From: Circinella umbellata
Taxonomy: Eukaryota > Mucoromycota > Mucoromycetes > Mucorales > Lichtheimiaceae
Direction of reading: 5' to 3'
Assembly: GCA_025093555.1 (NCBI GenBank)
Contig: JAIWNF010000006.1
Span: 248,001-312,000, forward strand
Length of the DNA: 64,000 bases
Shown here piece after piece: positions 1-8,680 of the stretch. A model generated the notes under the pieces. It searched no databases and was not told the origin of the DNA. It saw only the letters and a program-made list of their open reading frames with translations. The position numbers and the translations under genes are program-made. The number at the start of each line of letters is the position of its first letter. Position 1 is the first letter of the stretch.

Positions 1-109
1 TATTACCGCTATAATATACATGATATTCCCTTGCATCTTAGTAGTACCGCGCCTACAGTTCTACTCCCATCACTACCGCCATCCAGCCTTCCCTCAACAA
101 CACAAATCC

Positions 110-460
110 AGGACGTTCTTTTGGAAATCTCGTATCTCACCTATTATACTTATCATCTGATGGCGAGCTCTACATGGTAAATTATCTTGCCGCACCAACT
201 TACACCAGATATTGTTCGATCGTTTCGATAGACCATGTGTGTGTTTGATGATCTTGATCTGGGTACTGGTCTTCAATTCTTGTTCTTCTGCCCACAAAAA
301 TGGTACATATGGCAACACGTTCTGCAAGATTGCACACTTTCCAAGAAAATTTTCGATATCATCTTTAATCTTTCAGAATGGGATATATCTCATCCACCTC
401 TCTCATCTATTTGGGTGATTGCCGGTGTTCTGGTTGGTGTTTGGTTACACTTTTTTTTCT
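110..460 (+). pseudogene. LINE reverse-transcriptase C-terminal (zf-RVT) relic
   Basis: Conceptual translation of about 165-235 reads WRALHGKLSCRTNLHQIL followed by a cysteine pair (PCVC). After a frameshift, a second stretch gives FFCPQKWYIWQHVLQ. This order (WRALHGKL, CxxC-like, then a CP-K-W-x-W block) is what is seen at the zinc-binding tail of many Mucorales LINE ORF2 proteins. A stop codon lies before WRALHG and a frameshift lies between the blocks, so it is not functional. It resembles the relic near 16.3 kb. The assignment rests on motif recognition; a translated search against fungal LINE ORF2 proteins would settle it. Confidence 0.55.
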
Positions 461-991
461 GTCCCATTTTTAACTGCCAACATCATTGATTCTAAACACA
501 GACTACGTACTCGTTTACTTTCGACAAGAATGACACCTTTTTCAACATAAACCTCCATAGTATTGGTAAAATAGTATCCCATTCTTTTTTCTATAAAAAA
601 AATGTACCGTTTATGGACAAACCAGAAAAAGCAATTGATGACTCACATATTCATAGCAAACTAAAACTGGTGCCTGCATATTCACCATCCTTTATACAAA
701 ATATTTATTTTTCTACGTATTGAAAAAATAAAATAAAAGTGCCAATTAGAACCTATAATTGGATAACTCTACGTAGCAACACTTTGAGTATCCGATTAAT
801 AAGAGGATAGGGTAAAATAAAATGATTTCGTTCATTTTTATTAAAGCATAACATATTTACGAAAAAGGGCACATAAATGAGGGTAAAGTAGACAAATAAC
901 AAGTAATAATATATCATTGTTCACGCCATTTCTTGAAATTCCTGTTCTGTGGCCTTGATTATTCATAATAGATTGTTGTTGTCACATCCAT
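461..991. other. Intergenic, no gene seen
   Basis: AT-rich DNA with short poly-A/T runs and no credible exon. On the minus strand it holds the 3' flank of the small secreted-protein candidate, including an AATAAA hexamer (plus-strand TTTATT near 837-842) about 150 nt past its stop. Confidence 0.5.
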
Positions 992-1150
992 TTATCCGAA
1001 TTTGGGACTCGAATAGCACACAGCGAAGCAAGTATTATCATGTGGGTCGCAAGTGTCACAGTATTCCTCAACGGTGTCTTGAGCCGATACGGAAGAAAAG
1101 ACAAAGAGTGCCAAACCAAAGATAGTGACGATAGAAGTAAAATTACCCAT
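992..1150 (-). CDS. Small secreted cysteine-containing protein (candidate)
   Basis: A 52-codon single-exon frame on the minus strand. The start chosen is the second in-frame ATG (MGNFTS at 1148-1150) because it places a classic signal peptide at the N-terminus: a hydrophobic core around residues 6-18 and a likely cleavage after SVSA (residue 23). The mature peptide of about 29 residues is acidic and has four cysteines spaced C-x2-C-x6-C-x3-C, compatible with two disulfides. A TATA-like stretch (CATATATAAA on the minus strand, near 1211-1220) lies about 65 nt upstream and an AATAAA about 150 nt downstream. I do not recognise a family; it could be an effector-like or wall-associated peptide. 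Small size makes a chance ORF possible. Confidence 0.42.
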   Translation of the reverse strand: MGNFTSIVTIFGLALFVFSSVSAQDTVEEYCDTCDPHDNTCFAVCYSSPKFG

Positions 1151-2589
1151 TGTAACAATGATAAGAAAAAAGGTAATCAAAAATAATATTGAGCAGAATT
1201 TAATCTACTGTTTATATATGCGCGTAAGAAAAAGTGAGATTCTAATAATAGAGTGCATGTCAATGATCGATCGTACCAGTTGGTACATGATTAATTATTT
1301 TACAGAAATAAAAAAAAGGAGCCGTTTTCATTACCGGGTTTGTTTCTCTTGCTCGCTTTCTATTAATCTGCTCGACTTTGTTGTCTACAATACTACCTGT
1401 GCTCAAAGAACTAATGCTTATTAAAGCTCTACTACTTCGGTTATTACTACTCATAGTACTCATACTACTATCAAAATGTGCCACTTTTACTAGTTACTAC
1501 GAAGCAGTTTATTATAAATATGCCATTTTTGTTCATGCTGAATTACTTTTCCTTAGCATTTTCGCAGTAAGTAGGCAGGTTTTTGTTGCTTCTTAGGTCG
1601 CAACGCAGAAATTTCGATCTCAATCCATGTATGTATATATATGTATGATAGTTCTTCGATCTTTAGGGTCACGAGAAAAATAACTACGTATAAATGCAGT
1701 ATATATTATACTATAATATTCAAAAGAAAATTTCATTACTTTCTAAAGAATCTGTTTCCTTTTCTCTATAAACCTAATCGAAACTAAAACTACGCCCACC
1801 CACATTACGATATACATTTTATTTATGAAAGAAAGTGTCAATAATTGTTTATTTTAACTCCTGATTATTTTGATAATCTATAAAACTAACCTCATTTTGT
1901 ACAGTTTTCAACAAATAAATTTTGAGACTAAAACCCCCGTAGAAATAAATCATTTTTATATGATATACAGTCGACAAATAATCATTTTTTATCTTAAACG
2001 AATAATATCAAGTACCTTCTTCATATACTATCAAGGGTATAAAAAAAGCATATTCTACTCAACAAATATTAAGATAGGAACGAGCAAATTATATTGTTGA
2101 GGTTCCACAATCAAAACACTGGGCATAAATAGAGTATTTATTACTTAAAAAAAATTATTCGCAAAAAACGTGAATTACCCTTCCCCTTTATGAATCCCTA
2201 CCCCTTGAAATAACTTTCCCTGTTCTTATTTACGCATTCATTGTACAATCTAAACAATGTCGTCGTTTTTAAATATTATATGGCACGTTTCTGGGCAGCA
2301 GCAGTTTCCAGGTCATTTCCTTTTTTTTATAGCAGCATTGCCCCAGGAGTGTATTCATAGATCAAATTTTTCCGTGCATTCTCAAAACTTTTTTATCAGG
2401 TAATCTTTTTATGCGTGTATATCTGTGTTACTAACAATATAGTGTGAGGGTCTATGAATCGGTGTCGTGGTATTTGCAAGTGGCTACAAGTGAGTAGCGT
2501 TGAGCTTATACCTATAATACGAGGCTGCGGATTTTCTTTATTTTTGTGTGTATTATTGCCCAGTACACGTTTTTTTATATTATTTTCGG
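1151..2589. other. Intergenic, AT-rich
   Basis: No convincing gene. A minus-strand frame from about 1484 to 1260 starts with a serine-rich stretch and could be a stray first exon, but no continuation was found. The rest is poly-A/T-rich sequence without recognisable motifs. Confidence 0.45.
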
Positions 2590-3115
2590 GCTTCTTGCCA
2601 GCGTAGGTTCGTCAACTGCCAAGCCCAAACCAGCCCGAGTATGTACAAGCAAAAACTTCTCCCCTTCCTACAGAAAGAGAGTGCACGGGACAAGCTCCTT
2701 CTTTTTAAGGAGGGCTTTGTCTACGGAACAATTCTTTGGCAGGGTATAGTAAGAGCCCAGAGAGAGAAGCTCAGGAGACCTTTCTCGTCATCACAAGTCG
2801 GACAGATACAAAATACATGGGATGTTGGGAGGGAAGGTAAAAAAGGAGAGAGGAGAAAGAGAAAAATAAAATAAAATAAAAAGCAGAAAAGAGATATATG
2901 GAATAATGTATTTTACTATCGCGACTGGGAAGTAGACGCTGTAGGTCTGGTCGGTTAGGGCAAGTGATGGTTGGAAAGTCGAGGAGTTCGGACCCTACAA
3001 ACTCGCCTCGGTGGACCTTTCATAGCGATTCTCTTGTAAAACGCTGGTTTTTAATGGGCTTACCTAATTTCTCACCTCGAGGAATGCGGGAAAGCAATGC
3101 GGGGACGAAAAGAAG
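2590..3115. other. GC-richer island of unknown nature
   Basis: This stretch is clearly less AT-rich than its surroundings. It contains an open frame on the plus strand (2548-2874) that matches nothing I know and becomes a purine-rich repeat at its end. The 3' third (2935-3053) looks like a Pol III transcription unit and is listed separately. The contrast suggests a structured RNA or an old insertion rather than ordinary intergenic DNA. Confidence 0.35.
2935..3053 (+). ncRNA. Candidate Pol III-transcribed RNA or SINE
   Basis: Three elements occur in the right order. A box A-like TGGTCGGTTAGG lies at 2948-2959. A box B-like GAGTTCGGACC lies at 2984-2994. A short hairpin (AGCG at 3024-3027 with CGCT at 3042-3045) is followed by TTTTT at 3048-3052. 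GTAGG at 2941-2945 can pair with CCTAC near 2994-2998, and GTCGAGG near 2978-2984 with CCTCGGT near 3006-3012. It does not fold as an ordinary tRNA by eye, and I could not match SRP, RNase P or MRP RNA convincingly. Speculative. Confidence 0.2.
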
Positions 3116-4078
3116 AATAGTAGTAGTATTAAAATGATAACATTAAACCATTTTTTTTCGCCGCATGTGTGTGTATGCACATATGCATTATGGCATAACA
3201 TGATTAAGTCTGATTAAAATAATAATAAAATTCTTTTGCCTATTTATAAAAATGATTCTTAGTTAATGAGTGTGAATAATAAAATGTTTATACGTAGAGA
3301 ATAAGTGCTATATCCTAGCCAAAAAAAATTGGGGATCAGGATGTATGTACACGGAAAACTAAAGAATGAGAATAGCATACGTAATGATTGAGCACATTAG
3401 TTAAATGTTGCAATATTAATATCAATATTCGAGAGAGAAATGTTGATCATTGATTTTAGATATATTATGAGGTAATCCTTTATTAGTCTTTGATAACTCT
3501 ACACATATAAAAATAATCAAAAGGCTTTGTGGTTTTAGGAAATATATAGATTGAGTCCTCACTAATTATATGGTTTTATTTACACATACGATTTTTCATT
3601 CACATTGGGCGCTTTAATTCGGCTGCTTTTATATAATGCCCTACCAGAATAATAACTAAATAAGAAAAAAAGAAATCTATTCTTTGGGAAAAAGCGTACT
3701 GATTTTATCATTTAAAGCTTTTTTTAACACCTTTATAGCGACATGTCTTTTCGTGTTTTTTATGGATAAATAAAGAATTCATTGAGAATACTTTATCGAG
3801 ATCAAATCAAATTGGCAATAATATGTAATTGAAAAGAGGGCTTCATTTCAGAATTACACTTGAAAATCATACTGGATACCTGAGGATGTAACCGTTACCT
3901 AATCACCCGCATAATTCGGAATACTTTAGTACAGTATTATTTCGTCCTGAGCACGATTATATACATTTTTATCCTCTGTTATGCCATTACTGCTAATTAA
4001 TTGAACGAATTTCATTCAGTGCATATATCACCCCCAAGGTATTCACCGCGTCTTCTCGTCCACAAGTATACATTTTGT
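3116..4078. other. Intergenic, AT-rich
   Basis: Nothing recognisable: poly-A/T tracts and no open frame with protein-like composition. Confidence 0.5.
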
Positions 4079-4399
4079 ATGCTGAAAGAAATTCATTCCT
4101 TTGTGTGTGGCAGAAAAGTCCATTGTCATACCTGGAAAGTTGTCTCCAGACGTAAAGTCGAATTTATAGTAGGCTGCGAAAAAGGCCAAAAAGTATTGGT
4201 AGAATTATATGTCATTCAAGCCCCCAATAATCGCTTGAGTTATCAAGACATGTCTTTTGCTCGAACTGAAATAGAAACTGGATTGATAAAAGTATCCTTT
4301 ATGTTCGCCAGAGTTCTTAACAGCCTTAAATGTCTCATCCGTAATTACAGGGAGCAGCTTTATATGAACAAACCTAGATATGTCAGGAGCACGAAGTAG
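4079..4399 (+). CDS. Orphan ORF, unknown
   Basis: A 106-codon frame from the first ATG; the open frame extends upstream to about 4001 without another ATG. The product is basic, with several cysteines and no transmembrane segment. The composition (balanced charged residues, aromatic residues) looks more protein-like than neighbouring chance ORFs, and it sits in the accessory region next to the LINE, so it may be a fragment of a mobile or repeat-family protein. No family recognised and no introns evident. Confidence 0.25.
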   Translation: MLKEIHSFVCGRKVHCHTWKVVSRRKVEFIVGCEKGQKVLVELYVIQAPNNRLSYQDMSFARTEIETGLIKVSFMFARVLNSLKCLIRNYREQLYMNKPRYVRSTK

Positions 4400-4659
4400 C
4401 GTGATGATAAACGGTGTCTAATGCTACACTTGCAAGATATATATATATATAGTATACTCAGGATAATTGTGTTAAATACGATCAAAATCTTCAAATATAT
4501 CACATGACATCTTCCCTGTGCAAATCCATGCCTTGTTCAGTTACGTAGTATTAATTACAATCCCTTTTACCTAAAACTGGATCAATATGTCTGGCTGAGT
4601 CAATAATTTGACGAGTGAGTTGTTCCCAGCTAATGCAGCTTTTGGTGTACTATTGTAGA
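4400..4659. other. Intergenic
   Basis: Short AT-rich spacer containing a TA dinucleotide run near 4438-4455; no gene seen. Confidence 0.4.
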
Positions 4660-4788
4660 TAGGGTTATTTTATTTAATGTCTCCTGTTAAACACAGCGCC
4701 AGGTTTGACATATTTTTTGAGACAGATCATACATGTATTTAAAAAAGATTAAAAACTCTGGCGGGATGGCAGGGAAAAAGACAAAGGA
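4660..4788. repeat. Diverged copy of the LINE-flanking repeat unit
   Basis: Runs collinearly with the 138-bp repeat that follows it: both contain ATTTAAYGTCTCC, then TTAAACAC, AGGTTTGACAT, TTTGAGACAG and a terminal AGGGAAAA block, with substitutions and small indels. On the minus strand the unit ends with GTTAAATAAAA, which looks like a polyadenylation signal plus tail, so these units may be short 5'-truncated 3' ends of another LINE family. That origin is inference. Confidence 0.6.
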
Positions 4789-4926
4789 GTGCTATGCATA
4801 TACGATGAAAATTTTTGGTTTTATTTAACGTCTCCCTTAAACACGTCGTCAGGTTTGACATTTTTGTTTGAGACAGTTCTTAAAAGTATAAAGGGAATAA
4901 AAACCCTGTTGTGTTACAGGGAAAAG
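4789..4926. repeat. Left 138-bp direct repeat flanking the LINE
   Basis: Identical by eye, base for base, to 10081-10218. It begins with GTGCTATGCATATAC and ends with CAGGGAAAAG. The 14-mer TGCTATGCATATAC occurs at the start of both copies and once more just after the right copy (10219-10232), as expected if a 123-bp unit first inserted with a 14-bp target duplication and the whole block was then duplicated around the LINE. Confidence 0.9.
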
Positions 4927-5024
4927 GTCATAGGAATAAGGAAGTGGGTACAATAAGAGTCATTTGTTCAGTTTATGTACGTGAAAGATTCATTGTGATA
5001 CTAAAGTAGGGGGATACATAGTAG

Positions 5025-5047
5025 TTTTTTTTTTTTTTTTTTTTTTT
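5025..5047 (-). other. Probable LINE poly(A) tail
   Basis: T23 on the plus strand, i.e. A23 in LINE sense, about 210 nt beyond the ORF2 stop. It fits the poly(A) end of a non-LTR element. The 98 bp between it and the left direct repeat are unexplained (extra target sequence, transduction, or a longer 3' end). Confidence 0.6.
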
Positions 5048-5259
5048 ATATGAATTCATAAAGTACAGGGTACTATTTAGAAAAAGAATGTTATAGGTAC
5101 CTAGTCCGGCTCAGGAGGGGGTGGATCTATCCAATGAATGAATGCCTGTCCTGGGTTCAAGTCTTTGTATTGTTGTTGATTCGATGTTGGGTGCTGGTGT
5201 GCGTCTAATTCTGAAAGTATGTGACAGACAATTGGCCATATACGTTTTAAATACTGTAT

Positions 5260-7524
5260 TCATCGCGGTGATTTAGGTTTAGATTTTGGAATGTTGTTAA
5301 GTATAAATGAAAGCGGATCGTCAGTTCGGTTGGAATTGAGATTGAGGCGACGGTGCATTTGAAGACATTGTATCGCATGGTGTTTAGTGAATGTATGGGA
5401 TTGGCAAGTAAGACAGGTTTTGTGTTTTCCACCTGGTAGCCATCCAATTCGCCATCGAATGCATCTACTACGTTCTTTGTTTGACATAGGTATCCACATT
5501 ATTGGGTCAATTCCAAGTTTTGGTCTACATGCTGCAAGAGTTTTTGATCCCGTAACAGCTGTGAGTGTGGAGACATGATTTGCTACGCGATGTTGGCGGA
5601 TGTATAATTTTAGGTCTTGTGTTGTTGGTGTTCTATTTTGATCTTCTATTAATTGCCATATTATGGATTTACATAATGCTATCCATTGACTATTTGATGG
5701 TTGTTGATTGAAGTTAGGTAGAAGTTGAATAAAAAGAGTGTCTTCAGGTAAAAATTTTGCCCTGTAAATGTACTTGGCTTGAAGAATGTTTACCCGTTCA
5801 TTCATACTAGGAAGGTTTGTTATATGTCGCATGACCTTAGTTTCAGAATTCTTGTGTGCTCCATAGATCATTCTAATACATTTGTTTTGAGCTTGCTCTA
5901 TCTGTTTTAATGCTGTTTTAGTGAAAGATGTAATGGCCACCCCATATTCTAGTTTTGTTCGGATAAATTGTGCATAGAGCTGTGTTGATAGGAGGCGAGA
6001 GAGTCCTGTTGCATTAAGGCCAATTGACGAGAGGATTCGCATACTTGTTTCTGCGGAAGTTGTATTTTTTTGTATAAGTTGTTTTCCATCAATATTACCA
6101 CTATAGTTTATCGGAACACCTAGATATGTGAAGTGTTTCTGTATTGGTATAGTGGTGTCGTACAATTTGAAACGGTCTGAAGCTCGTGGGTTTTGAACAA
6201 TTATGCATTTTATTGGATTCCACCGGTAACCTAAATCATAACTGTGTTGTTCACACAAAGAGAGGAGAGTATGTAGTTCGTCTGGAGTTCCAACTAATGC
6301 GATATCATCTGCATAAAGAAGACAGTTGATTTGTTTAATAATGCTGGTATTGTGATTTTGTTGCGGTGGACGTTGTTGTTGTATTGGTGTTATTGGTTGG
6401 CAATCGTTGTCGTATGAATTAATAGGCATCATCGGTATTGTATTAGATCCTCTATTTCTGAGTAGACTAGGTAAACTATTAATATATAAAGAATATAAAA
6501 AAGGGGAGAGGATTGAACCTTGTAAGACTCCTGTTACAGGAGAAAAGCTTTGGGAGGTTGCATTAGCTATGATCACTTCAATTAATACATTATCAAACAT
6601 ATTTTGTAATAGAGAAAGAAGAGGAGGTGGGGCTGTATCTTTAAGAATATTCCATATAACTTCTCTGTGAACGGTATCATACGCTGAACGGATATCGAGG
6701 AATGCCATCACCGGTGCTTTCCCATTATGTGTTCTTTTATGGTAACGGCATAGTTCTTGTAAGCAGAAAACTTGATCCAAGGAGCTACGTGCGTGGCGGA
6801 ACCCTCCTTGTGCCATATCTAGTTGGGGGCTTGAAACTTGTAGTAAATCTTGTAAGCAGTATTCAAGTGTTTTCCTAAATATTGAGGTAAGACTAATGGG
6901 TCTGAAGTTTGCTGGATTGTCTGGTGGACCTCGTTTATGTATGGGTGTGATTTGTGCGATTCTCCATTGTATTGGTGTATAGGATGCTATCCAGCATAGT
7001 TGAAAAAGCTGGTGTAAGAAAGGGGTCAATGTATTGATGATAGGTTTTAACATTTCACTATGGATGTGGTCTATACCAGGTGCTTTTTTAATTGGGAGTC
7101 GTTCTAGTGCTGCTTTGATAGAATCGGTGGTGATAGGAAATTCCTCTATTTGTGAATTTATTATTGTAGTTGGTGATGAGGTTGGTGATGATGATGATGA
7201 TGATGTTGATGTTGATGTCGGTTGGAGTTGAGAGTGATGTAAGTTCATATGATGTGAAGCTGTTAAAAGACTGCCATTGTATACTGTTTCCAAATGATCT
7301 GCCATAGCATTTGCTGCAGCTACTGGCCCATCCTTATGACTAAAGGTTGGCTGCACAGTACGGTTTCTTCGTATCTTTTTTATTGTTGCTGTTGTTTTAT
7401 TATAATCATTTGTCTCAAGCTGCCTACAATAATGCTTCCATGTTTCCCGACTTCTTTTGCTGATTGCCCGTCTTACCTGTGCTTTGGCTTGTTGAAATTT
7501 TAACCACCATGTTAACCGATTCAT
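5260..7524 (-). CDS. LINE ORF2, reverse transcriptase part
   Basis: A 754-residue frame from the ATG at 7524. It reads through from the endonuclease except for one TAG (7540-7542) and five sense codons. RT motifs in order: KKAPGIDHIHSEML (about 146-159); ITPIHKRGPPDNPANFRPIS (192-211); GFRHARSSLDQ (241-251); AFLDIRSAYD with the first catalytic Asp at 277; TGVLQGSILSPFLY (331-344); and the catalytic box LLYADD (402-407, plus-strand 6304-6315). The C-terminal part contains RCIRWRIGWLPGG followed by a CxxC...H-x-C zinc-like motif (CLTC ... HHAIQC) seen in related elements. It carries out target-primed reverse transcription of the element RNA. A poly-Ser stretch (about 104-118) is encoded by a simple repeat. 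All catalytic residues are present. Confidence 0.93.
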   Translation of the reverse strand: MNRLTWWLKFQQAKAQVRRAISKRSRETWKHYCRQLETNDYNKTTATIKKIRRNRTVQPTFSHKDGPVAAANAMADHLETVYNGSLLTASHHMNLHHSQLQPTSTSTSSSSSSPTSSPTTIINSQIEEFPITTDSIKAALERLPIKKAPGIDHIHSEMLKPIINTLTPFLHQLFQLCWIASYTPIQWRIAQITPIHKRGPPDNPANFRPISLTSIFRKTLEYCLQDLLQVSSPQLDMAQGGFRHARSSLDQVFCLQELCRYHKRTHNGKAPVMAFLDIRSAYDTVHREVIWNILKDTAPPPLLSLLQNMFDNVLIEVIIANATSQSFSPVTGVLQGSILSPFLYSLYINSLPSLLRNRGSNTIPMMPINSYDNDCQPITPIQQQRPPQQNHNTSIIKQINCLLYADDIALVGTPDELHTLLSLCEQHSYDLGYRWNPIKCIIVQNPRASDRFKLYDTTIPIQKHFTYLGVPINYSGNIDGKQLIQKNTTSAETSMRILSSIGLNATGLSRLLSTQLYAQFIRTKLEYGVAITSFTKTALKQIEQAQNKCIRMIYGAHKNSETKVMRHITNLPSMNERVNILQAKYIYRAKFLPEDTLFIQLLPNFNQQPSNSQWIALCKSIIWQLIEDQNRTPTTQDLKLYIRQHRVANHVSTLTAVTGSKTLAACRPKLGIDPIMWIPMSNKERSRCIRWRIGWLPGGKHKTCLTCQSHTFTKHHAIQCLQMHRRLNLNSNRTDDPLSFILNNIPKSKPKSPR

Positions 7525-7539
7525 ACCAAGTGCATTTCT

Positions 7540-7542
7540 CTA
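7540..7542 (-). other. In-frame TAG splitting LINE ORF2
   Basis: ORF2 is a single 1112-codon frame (8595 to 5260) broken only by this TAG, between ...FCYQK and RNALGMNRL. No frameshift or deletion accompanies it. The simplest reading is one nonsense substitution in an otherwise intact element. Programmed readthrough or a sequencing error cannot be excluded. Confidence 0.9.
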
Positions 7543-8595
7543 CTTTTGATAGCAGAATTCTCGATGATCAGCTAGTCTTTGTAATTCCCTAGTCCAGAAG
7601 TTGGTTCTAACAGTGTGACCACCTGATGTAGTGCCTAATGTTGTGTCCATAGCATTATATAGTACTTCATAGAATTTGTTTGTAGTATCGTCAATTAGTG
7701 TCGTAATATAATTATTGGGTGTGTGTTGTGTTATTTTTTGTAGTTTCTCGATAAGTTGTCTATTAATTGGTGCGATTTGAAAATTAAAACTTTCTTTAAA
7801 TTGTTGTCTTTGGTCGTCATCCGTTAATTTGTTAAGCTTCCATAATCTCCGTCTTTGTGGTAGTTGTTGTGCCGCATTGGCTGTTGTGCTGTGGTCAATT
7901 TCAAAGTTGAAGTGAACCATTTTGTGATCGGATCCATGTGATTTACCGTCAGTAATGGTAATAGTGGTATTATTGATGTGCTGTGTGCTGAGGTATAAGT
8001 CGATTATGCTGCTGCCAGCGTGGCGAAGAAAAGTTGGTTGGCCGTAAGCTTTTTCTTTGTTCCATAACGTGAGAGAGTTGCTACTAATCCATGGCTGGAG
8101 CAAACGTCCCCGTGGGTTGAATATACTATCACCTGTTATATTCCCTAGACGTGCGTTAAAATCTCCACAAATAATGGTATTGTTAGTTTCTGTGTGATGC
8201 AATGGTAGTGATTCTAAAACTTCTAGTGCGAATTGGTCAGATATTTTTTCTGGGGGTAGGTATACACAATGAATCAGGGTATTTGCTACTATACATGAGA
8301 GGGAATATAGGGAGTAAGGCGAAGGGGTGTTTGGGAGAAAATGTACATGATAAGGGCAGGAGGGATTTACCATTAATGAGATACCCAATCTTCCCCGTGA
8401 ATTTTCGGTTGTTGATCGTATACCATATGTATGATATTGCGTCCATGATGTGTAGTATTTGTTTGGGGAAATCAGCCAGGTTTCTGTGAGGAAAAGTAGA
8501 TCTGTACTTGTGGTGTATGAAATAACCGAGTCGATAGCTTGTTTGCGGAGGCCGGTAATATTAAATATAGTTAAAGTTATTTGTTTGTTACTCAT
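7540..8595 (-). CDS. LINE ORF2, AP-type endonuclease part
   Basis: A 351-residue frame with the apurinic/apyrimidinic endonuclease fold signature. Visible residues: Asn12 in FNITGL, Glu38 in LTETW, the GDFNARLG box (Asp145, Asn147), Asp199 in SIIDLYL, and the terminal SDH box (Asp223, His224 in GSDHKMVHF). These match the metal-binding and catalytic positions of LINE endonucleases, which nick the target for priming. The frame ends at TAG (plus-strand 7540-7542, CTA). Five codons later, in the same frame, the reverse transcriptase continues. The ORF starts 26 nt after an A30 tract. Confidence 0.9.
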   Translation of the reverse strand: MSNKQITLTIFNITGLRKQAIDSVISYTTSTDLLFLTETWLISPNKYYTSWTQYHTYGIRSTTENSRGRLGISLMVNPSCPYHVHFLPNTPSPYSLYSLSCIVANTLIHCVYLPPEKISDQFALEVLESLPLHHTETNNTIICGDFNARLGNITGDSIFNPRGRLLQPWISSNSLTLWNKEKAYGQPTFLRHAGSSIIDLYLSTQHINNTTITITDGKSHGSDHKMVHFNFEIDHSTTANAAQQLPQRRRLWKLNKLTDDDQRQQFKESFNFQIAPINRQLIEKLQKITQHTPNNYITTLIDDTTNKFYEVLYNAMDTTLGTTSGGHTVRTNFWTRELQRLADHREFCYQK

Positions 8596-8619
8596 AATAT
8601 TTATTTTTATTTATTTTCT

Positions 8620-8621
<2 letters not shown>

Positions 8622-8651
<30 letters not shown>
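8622..8651 (-). other. A30 tract between LINE ORF1 and ORF2
   Basis: Thirty consecutive T on the plus strand, so A30 in the element RNA, lying after the ORF1 stop (8681) and ending 26 nt before the ORF2 ATG. It may help internal or re-initiating translation of ORF2, or be a relic of tail-mediated assembly. Function is inferred. Confidence 0.8.
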
Positions 8652-8654
<3 letters not shown>

Positions 8655-8680
8655 TATAGACTTATGGGGGTTTTTTTGAA

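Noticed and set aside
1260..1484. Serine-rich minus-strand ORF starting MAHFDSSMSTM
   Set aside because: Could be a first exon (GTAATG donor after about 48 codons), but no second exon or family could be found.
2548..2874. 108-codon plus-strand ORF
   Set aside because: Ends in a low-complexity Lys/Arg/Glu stretch from a purine repeat and resembles no protein; kept only as part of the unexplained island.
2953..2961. GGTTAGGGC, i.e. CCCTAACC on the minus strand, as a telomerase-RNA template
   Set aside because: Only eight bases match a TTAGGG-type template, and such octamers are expected by chance several times in 64 kb; no pseudoknot or other TR feature was found.
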